A DNA stretch of 64,000 nucleotides from Oscillospiraceae bacterium (lineage in GTDB: Bacteria; Bacillota; Clostridia; Oscillospirales; Oscillospiraceae). The position numbers and the translations under genes are program-made. The stretch spans positions 1-64,000 of the forward strand of contig WRAO01000007.1 in NCBI GenBank assembly GCA_009780175.1, read 5' to 3'. This document shows, one piece after another, positions 58,702-64,000 of the stretch; position 1 is the stretch's first letter; each line of letters begins with the position of its first letter. The notes beneath the pieces are model-generated. The model had not been told where the DNA came from. It saw only the letters and a list, made by a program, of their open reading frames with translations, and made no database searches.

Positions 58702-59559
58702 CTAAACCGTCTGCTCCACTCTCCGTGTCGACAAAACAGCTTCGCCCAAAACACCAACGATTACAAAAATAAAACCAACCAGACCAATTATGTCTGGGAA
58801 TTGGCTGAGGAACAAGGCCACCCAAATCGGCGCCAATATCATCTCCAATGGAGCAAACATGGAGGCGGTTTTGGCCTCTACGTACAATAAACCGGCATAA
58901 TAACAGGCAAAGGCCGTGCCGATTTGGAATGCGCCGAGAAACAGTAATATGCCCCACTCCACCCAACTGATGCTGCTCAGCAGGCTATACGACGGCTGCT
59001 GGATAAAGGCAAACACCAGCAGAGCCACAAACAGATTCGATATGCAGGAAAGCCCCGCCGGATTGGTCGTGGATATTTTCTTCGCAAAATAGGTCACACC
59101 CGCAAATGAAAAGCTAGTACTGAGCGCAACCAGATTCCCAAGCAGAGTAACATCATCCGCCCTGGATAGCATAGATATCCCAACGCCGACGATCAAGATC
59201 AACAGCGGCCAGATATTCCGCAGGCGAAAGGCACTGCGCCCGGGTTTAGATAGCAAGAATAGCCAGATGCAGGCAGTAAATTGCATCCCAATCGCAATCG
59301 GCGTACTCGTGTTGTTCAGCCCGACTATAATCGCAATGCCGAGCGCCGCATAACAAGAAAGGAAGCAACCCAAATCTTTGTTCCACACGATTTTTGACAC
59401 GCGCAAAAATGGCAATAATACAACAAACGCGAAAAAAGCGCGCAAAGCGACGACAGTAAAGGAATCCACATTGAGCCAACGAACAAGCGGGGCGCTTGTG
59501 CTCCAAAGTACAGCCGCCAAAATAACCAGCAGAACGCCGGATTTGGATGTGTTTTTCAA
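58702..59559 (-). CDS. DMT-family transporter (EamA type)
   Basis: 285 residues with ten membrane helices in two EamA halves (SGVLLVILAAVLWSTSAPLVRWL and a second half from NLVALSTSFSFAGVTYFAKK). It probably exports or exchanges small metabolites; the substrate cannot be told from sequence. It ends 22 bp before uvrC in the same direction. Confidence 0.92.
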   Translation of the reverse strand: MKNTSKSGVLLVILAAVLWSTSAPLVRWLNVDSFTVVALRAFFAFVVLLPFLRVSKIVWNKDLGCFLSCYAALGIAIIVGLNNTSTPIAIGMQFTACIWLFLLSKPGRSAFRLRNIWPLLILIVGVGISMLSRADDVTLLGNLVALSTSFSFAGVTYFAKKISTTNPAGLSCISNLFVALLVFAFIQQPSYSLLSSISWVEWGILLFLGAFQIGTAFACYYAGLLYVEAKTASMFAPLEMILAPIWVALFLSQFPDIIGLVGFIFVIVGVLGEAVLSTRRVEQTV

Positions 59560-59665
59560 GAAGATACACCCTCTGCAATTGTTGTGCTATTCGAACCGCG
59601 CTCCTCTACTCTACCATAAATAAGACCAGATTTCCACGTCTCTCCGCGAAAAGCGCAAAAATAAA

Positions 59666-59690
59666 AGACGGGAACACCAGGTTCCCGTCT
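59666..59690 (-). terminator. Terminator of the HPr gene
   Basis: Perfect 10-bp stem AGACGGGAAC / GTTCCCGTCT followed by TTTATTTTTG on the minus strand. Confidence 0.9.
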
Positions 59691-59704
59691 CGGTATTGCT
59701 TGTC

Positions 59705-59980
59705 TTAGCCTTCCGCACCCTCGCCGAAGTTAGACTCGATCAATTGAACCAGAGCCGCGATTGCCTCTGCCTCGTCTTCCCCGTCGGCGATGATGGTAAT
59801 TTCGCCACCTTTGACCACACCGAGAGAGAGCACGCCCAAAAGGCTCTTGGCGTTGACTTTCCGCTCGTCTCGCTCGATCCAAACGCTGGACTTGAACTCA
59901 TTTGCCTTTTGAATGAAAAATGTTGCGGGCCGCGCATGCAGGCCAACTTGGTTCGTCAGGGTAGCACGTTGTGTCAACAT
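59705..59980 (-). CDS. ptsH: HPr-family phosphocarrier protein
   Basis: 91 residues. The phosphorylated histidine sits in NQVGLHARPA (His15), and the regulatory serine region in NAKSLLGVLSLGV (Ser near 46). It passes phosphate in the PTS or acts in carbon catabolite control (the Crh-like alternative lacks His15). ATG 59980 matches family length. It stands alone with its own terminator; no EI gene is in the window. Confidence 0.92.
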   Translation of the reverse strand: MLTQRATLTNQVGLHARPATFFIQKANEFKSSVWIERDERKVNAKSLLGVLSLGVVKGGEITIIADGEDEAEAIAALVQLIESNFGEGAEG

Positions 59981-60140
59981 CTGAAACCACATCCTTCTAT
60001 TTGTGATGTTTGTCTAATTACATACTCTTCTACTATCATTCTACCAAGCGCTACTAGCCTCGTCAATCGAAACTTGCATCGAAGCCGAAAAGTCGGCACG
60101 TTGTTGAAATTTGAGGCACTTTGTATCCAAAATTTAGTCT

Positions 60141-62516
60141 CTATTTCAGCGTCACAACCGTGACCCCCATCTCACCCTCACCGTAGCGGCCGAGGCGATA
60201 GTCTTTCACCTGCTTGTTCCGCTTCAAACTCTCATGAATCGCCTGCCGGAGCGCGCCCGTGCCTTTGCCGTGGATGACGGTCACCGTCTCCAAATTACTG
60301 AGCACCGCACTGTCGAGGAAGCATTCCGTCGCGCTCACCGCCTCCTCCGCCGTCATGCCCCGGAGATCAATCTCGGGTTTCACACTGGCGCGAAGCTTCG
60401 CCTCACTCTGCGCGACCACACGCTTAAAGTCCGGCTTCTTCGCCCCCTCTACCAGCCGCACTTCGGATGGCTTCGCGTTGATTTTCATAATCCCCGCCTG
60501 AAGCACAAGGGTCCCATCGTCCGCGATTTCAATGACCTCCGCCTTAGACCCAATCCCCCGAAGCTCCACCGTGTCCCCCGCCTCGATAGGCCGGGCCGGC
60601 GCCTCGTCGTGCGCGAACACCTCACCCGCGCCGCCGAGACTAGCTTCCGCCTCATTGAGCCGACGCCGCAAACCCGTACGCGCCTCATTCACCGCCTGCC
60701 AATCCCCGTTTTTACTCTCCTCGCGCCGGATCCGCTTCAGCTCCTCAAACACCTCGTCCGACGCGCGGCGGGCATCCTCAATCAGCCCCTGCGCCTCCCG
60801 CTTCGCCTGCTCTCCTGCCTTGCGCCGCGCCTCTTCGATCTCCTTGCGCAACACCTCCGCCCGCGCCTTGTCCTCCCGCGCAGACCGCAGCTGCCGCTCC
60901 GTCTCGATGCGCTCCTCTTCCATGCGCCGCCGTTGGATGTCGAGTTTCGCGATCACTTCCTCGAAGCTCACGCTCTCCGTATCGACGCGCTGTTTCGCGT
61001 CCTCAATAATCGCCTCCGACAACCCCAGCCGCCGAGCGATGGCAAACGCGTTCGACTTCCCCGGCACCCCGACCAGTAGCCGATACGTAGGCCGAAGCGT
61101 CTCCACGTCAAACTCACAAGCGGCGTTGACCACGCGCGGCGTGGTAGTGGCATAGAGCTTCAGCTCCGCATAGTGCGTCGTCGCGGCGACCATCGCCCCC
61201 CGACCCCGCGCATGTTCAATAATCGCAATCGCCAGCGCCGCCCCCTCCGTCGGATCCGTACCCGCTCCAAGTTCGTCAAACAGCAACAAACTCCCCGGCC
61301 CGGCCTCCTCCAGCACCCCCACAATATTCGTCATATGCGCCGAAAATGTCGAAAGCGACTGCTCAATGCTCTGCTCATCCCCAATATCCGCCAAAACCCG
61401 GTCAAACATCCACACCACACTGCCGTCTTCCGCCGGGATATGAAGCCCGCACTGCGCCATTAGACTAAGTAGTCCCAAGGTCTTTAGGCTCACCGTTTTA
61501 CCACCTGTGTTGGGCCCGGTGATGACAAGCGTATCAAACTCCCCGCCAAGCCGAATATCAATCGGCACCGCCTTCTTCTGGTCGAGCAGCGGATGCCGTG
61601 CCTTCTTAAACAGCAAGCCCCCGCTGTCTCTCACCTCCGGCTCCGTACAATTCAGCCGATCTGAAAGCTTCGCCCGCGCAAAAATCCCGTCCAAGCGGAC
61701 GAGTATCTCATAGTCACTCTCAATATCCTCCCGCCGCGCGGCGGCCTCCGCCGAGAGCTCCATCAAAATCCGTTCGACCTCAATCCGCTCTTTGGCCTGT
61801 AGCTCGCGAATCTCGTTGTTCGCGTCCACCACGCCCTTCGGCTCAATAAAAAACGTCGCACCGGACGAAGAGGTGTCGTGGATCAGCCCCTCAATCGCGT
61901 TCTTATGCTCCACCTTCACCGGCACCACATACCGCCCCGACCGCTGCGTCACCAACGCGTCCTGCAACACCTTCGAATGCGCAGGCGACGAAATGAGCTT
62001 ACGGAGCGTCTCCTGAATCTTTGCACTAGCCAGCCGAATCTTCCGCCGAATATCCGCCAAATCCGGGCTCGCATTATCCGCCAACTCATCCTCACCCACA
62101 ATCGCGCTCGTGATCCGTTCCTCCAACTGCTTGTCGCCCACAAGACTGCGGAAATGGTAATCAATCGCACTGATTGACTCTCCTTCCCCCTTCGCATACG
62201 CCTTCACCGTCCGCGCGGCTTTCAAAACCCCCGCAATCCCAAGCAGTTCCCGCGTATTGAGCATCCCACCCCGATCCGCGCGCCCCAGCGCCGCCCCAAC
62301 GTCACGGACGCTGTGAAACCCGGGACTGCCTTTCATACCGATCATCCTCTGTGCCGCCGTCGTCTCCCCCTGCAAGGTCTTGACCGCGCCAAGATCCGCC
62401 ACAGGCCGAAGCCCCTGACAAAGCGCCTTCCCCGGCTCACTCTGCGCATGCGAAGCCAACAACTCCAGCACCGCCGGAAGCTCTAAAGTAGATATAGATT
62501 TCTCTTGTTTGTTCAT
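60141..62516 (-). CDS. mutS2: Endonuclease MutS2
   Basis: 791 residues. MutS-type core and clamp, then the ATPase with TGPNTGGKTVSLKTLG (Walker A, about 332), SLLLFDELGAGTDPTEGAAL (Walker B), a long coiled coil (about 500-640) and a C-terminal Smr nuclease domain (EIDLRGMTAEEAV ... VIHGKGTGALR). MutS2 limits recombination and, in Bacillus, rescues collided ribosomes. It is last of yqzL-recO-ACT-mutS2. Confidence 0.97.
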   Translation of the reverse strand: MNKQEKSISTLELPAVLELLASHAQSEPGKALCQGLRPVADLGAVKTLQGETTAAQRMIGMKGSPGFHSVRDVGAALGRADRGGMLNTRELLGIAGVLKAARTVKAYAKGEGESISAIDYHFRSLVGDKQLEERITSAIVGEDELADNASPDLADIRRKIRLASAKIQETLRKLISSPAHSKVLQDALVTQRSGRYVVPVKVEHKNAIEGLIHDTSSSGATFFIEPKGVVDANNEIRELQAKERIEVERILMELSAEAAARREDIESDYEILVRLDGIFARAKLSDRLNCTEPEVRDSGGLLFKKARHPLLDQKKAVPIDIRLGGEFDTLVITGPNTGGKTVSLKTLGLLSLMAQCGLHIPAEDGSVVWMFDRVLADIGDEQSIEQSLSTFSAHMTNIVGVLEEAGPGSLLLFDELGAGTDPTEGAALAIAIIEHARGRGAMVAATTHYAELKLYATTTPRVVNAACEFDVETLRPTYRLLVGVPGKSNAFAIARRLGLSEAIIEDAKQRVDTESVSFEEVIAKLDIQRRRMEEERIETERQLRSAREDKARAEVLRKEIEEARRKAGEQAKREAQGLIEDARRASDEVFEELKRIRREESKNGDWQAVNEARTGLRRRLNEAEASLGGAGEVFAHDEAPARPIEAGDTVELRGIGSKAEVIEIADDGTLVLQAGIMKINAKPSEVRLVEGAKKPDFKRVVAQSEAKLRASVKPEIDLRGMTAEEAVSATECFLDSAVLSNLETVTVIHGKGTGALRQAIHESLKRNKQVKDYRLGRYGEGEMGVTVVTLK

Positions 62517-62541
62517 CTCGTTCTCCTATGATAAAACGCGC

Positions 62542-62913
62542 CTAATTGATAACGTATCCATTGCACACAAGCATCTGGATACTCTCGTCGAACCGTTCAG
62601 CCTTCACAAGAATATAATCCGTGTTATACGTGGAGATCACAAAGATACTAATGCCCGCATCCGCGAGCAAGTTCGCAAGTTTCGCAATGACCCCAACCAT
62701 CCCAAATTCCAATATACCAGATATCTTCAACGCCCTCCACCCCGCCTCAGTCGCAATCGCCGTAGGCGGCGCATACGCCGATTCGCAGACCAAGGAAATC
62801 TCATCCTCCGTTTTTGACAGAAATACAAACGTCCGAGTAAAGTCCACCTGTTTCAGATCATCCACTTTACAAACCGTAAACTCACACGTTAGCTTCTGTA
62901 ATTCCACTCTCAC
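62542..62913 (-). CDS. ACT-domain protein
   Basis: 123 residues forming two ACT-like units (LTCEFTVCKVDDLKQ and GVIAKLANLLADAGISIFVISTYNTDYILVK), the pattern of CASTOR/ACT7-type amino-acid-binding proteins. It lies between recO and mutS2, 17 bp after recO, and is probably a small ligand-binding regulator. Target unknown. Confidence 0.9.
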   Translation of the reverse strand: MRVELQKLTCEFTVCKVDDLKQVDFTRTFVFLSKTEDEISLVCESAYAPPTAIATEAGWRALKISGILEFGMVGVIAKLANLLADAGISIFVISTYNTDYILVKAERFDESIQMLVCNGYVIN

Positions 62914-62930
62914 ACCGCCTCATATCATAG

Positions 62931-63671
62931 TCAAAGCTGCCGCAAAAACTCCAACGTCCGAAATTTACGTTCGAGTTGCGCCAACACATACCCCTCCGCC
63001 GCCGCATTCAGCAAATCAAGCCCCTGCTCCCCCAGCGTAAACGCAAACACCCGTCCCATAGGAGCCGCCACAATATGCCGCAACGCCGCCAGACTGCTCG
63101 CATCCAGCGGCATCCCAGCCTCCCCACCCGTCGGCCGATGGGCCCGGCAATGGATGTGCCCCCCCTGCAAGTTCAACCGCGGCTCCATCGGCGCCGGATT
63201 CCCGCACAAAACACACCCCGAAACCTCCGGCGCATACCCCGACACACACATGAGCCGAATCTCAAACGCTGCCTTTACCAACCTCGGGTCCCGCACCGCG
63301 CCGCTGAGCACATGGAGCCCATTCAGCCCCAACGAAAGCAGCCCCGGATCTAAGTAATCCACATCACTGACCGCCTCTAACAACTCCGCAAAATAAGCCC
63401 CAACAGAGAGCCGCAAAATATCCTGCCGCAGCCCACCAAATAGCTCAACCACGCGCCCTTCCCGCAGATTCCACCGACCCTGCCGCTCATAAAACTCCAG
63501 TTCCGAAAATACCAAAAGCTGACTGGCCGCAGTATATTTCCCCATCTTCTTCCGCGCCCCTCGGGCTGAGACAGTAAGTTTCCCCGCATCTTCCGTCAAA
63601 ATGGTGAGGATTTTATCCGATTCCTTGTAATGCACCTCGCGGAGGACCAACCCCCGTGTGGATAGTTCCAT
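62931..63671 (-). CDS. recO: DNA repair protein RecO
   Basis: 246 residues. N-terminal OB fold (TRGLVLREVHYKESDKILTILTED, LTVSARGARK), helical middle, and a zinc site (CVLCGNPAP). It loads RecA onto protected single strands with RecR. ATG 63671 is chosen because GGGAGG lies upstream; codons before it show no family likeness. Confidence 0.95.
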   Translation of the reverse strand: MELSTRGLVLREVHYKESDKILTILTEDAGKLTVSARGARKKMGKYTAASQLLVFSELEFYERQGRWNLREGRVVELFGGLRQDILRLSVGAYFAELLEAVSDVDYLDPGLLSLGLNGLHVLSGAVRDPRLVKAAFEIRLMCVSGYAPEVSGCVLCGNPAPMEPRLNLQGGHIHCRAHRPTGGEAGMPLDASSLAALRHIVAAPMGRVFAFTLGEQGLDLLNAAAEGYVLAQLERKFRTLEFLRQL

Positions 63672-63754
63672 CAAGAGCCGCCTCCCCTCTATCGCATAGC
63701 TCATTATAACGGAAAAAGCACCCGCTGGGAATCCCCCGGGCACTTTTTGACCTC

Positions 63755-63874
63755 TTATGCAGTTTTCTCTTCAGCAGACTCTAAATCCCGCGCCTCGCAG
63801 TAGAGCAGGTAATACACTGGGTCCCCCGTCTCGTAAAACAGGTGCCAATACGTAGCAGATGTCATGCGTTTCAT
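63755..63874 (-). CDS. yqzL: YqzL-like small protein
   Basis: A 39-residue gene just upstream of recO: it starts MKRMTSATYWHLFYETGDP and continues VYYLLYCEARDLESAEEK. The pattern W-x-LF-x-x-TGDP-x-YYLLY is that of YqzL, a small protein of unknown function encoded before recO in Bacillus. GGAGG lies directly before ATG 63874; the second ATG (63865) has better spacing and may be the true start. Confidence 0.8.
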   Translation of the reverse strand: MKRMTSATYWHLFYETGDPVYYLLYCEARDLESAEEKTA

Positions 63875-64000
63875 CCTCCACTGCCTTTAGTTTGGCTGGC
63901 GGCAAAGGATTTATCAATGGAAATTTTTACTCTATTCGCAACTCACCCACTCGTACATGCCCGTCCCATACTTGAAATTCAAATGTATCGGTTGCCCTAT
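63875..64000 (-). other. Window edge: possible 3' end of a truncated gene
   Basis: Two minus-strand frames stay open from the window edge: one ends at 63926 (last residues WDGHVRVGELRIE), the other at about 63932 (KYGTGMYEWVSCE). Either could be the tail of the next upstream gene. Too short to name. Confidence 0.3.

Overview
The window looks like the chromosome of a spore-forming, Gram-positive member of the Clostridia. This is an inference from gene content: YtaF, YqzL-RecO, a DivIVA-like coiled-coil gene after coaD, a class B sortase with a PPTGD substrate, S-layer-homology proteins and Firmicutes-type sigma-A promoters and terminators. Most of the window is GC-rich. The first 9.4 kb is visibly AT-richer and is a mobile island.

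Bases 1-9450 are a defence island next to tRNA-Leu(CAG). It has three parts. The first is a plus-strand recombination module: a Fic-fold protein with a decayed active site and a C-terminal winged helix, then two overlapping large serine recombinases. The second is a minus-strand three-gene defence operon, HamA nuclease, HamB helicase (together Hachiman) and SduA (Shedu nuclease). The third is boundary DNA: a 17-bp exact direct repeat inside a longer imperfect duplication of the tRNA 3' flank, and six copies of a roughly 32-bp dyad. The joint Hachiman-Shedu operon, carried by a two-recombinase element that seems to insert in tandem at a tRNA gene, is the most interesting system here.

9.6-18.4 kb is a minus-strand transport operon: a membrane-anchored sensor-like protein, two sugar-type ABC permeases, an HlyD-like adaptor with an InlB repeat at its hairpin tip, a MacB-like extracytoplasmic protein, and a solute-binding lipoprotein fused to a propeller-like domain. 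No ATPase is encoded. 18.4-25.6 kb holds a calcium-type P-ATPase with an in-frame repeat insertion, and an operon trmB-exoA-dusB-ECF sigma-anti-sigma, followed by tRNA-Pro(UGG). 25.8-36.3 kb is mixed housekeeping and accessory: SPFH protein plus ribbon-helix-helix repressor, polysaccharide deacetylase, a THF-riboswitch-controlled folate ECF transporter S component, a lipoprotein paralogous to the transport operon sensor, orphan YqeB, YtaF, an XRE regulator, a SleC-N-like protein, a phosphoesterase and a PAP2 phosphatase.

35.5-49.2 kb is a cell-surface module: sortase B, its probable PPTGD-anchored giant adhesin, and two large SLH proteins whose promoters resemble that of the adhesin. 49.4-55.2 kb is regulatory and stress related: a WYL regulator with its apparent operator also in front of a three-domain GyrI/zinc-ribbon/VOC fusion, tRNA-Leu(UAG), an iron alcohol dehydrogenase, and a small cluster of two paralogous membrane proteins, an XRE regulator and a CPBP protease. 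55.2-64 kb is core genome on the minus strand: uvrC-rsmD-coaD-coiled coil, a DMT transporter, HPr, and yqzL-recO-ACT-mutS2.
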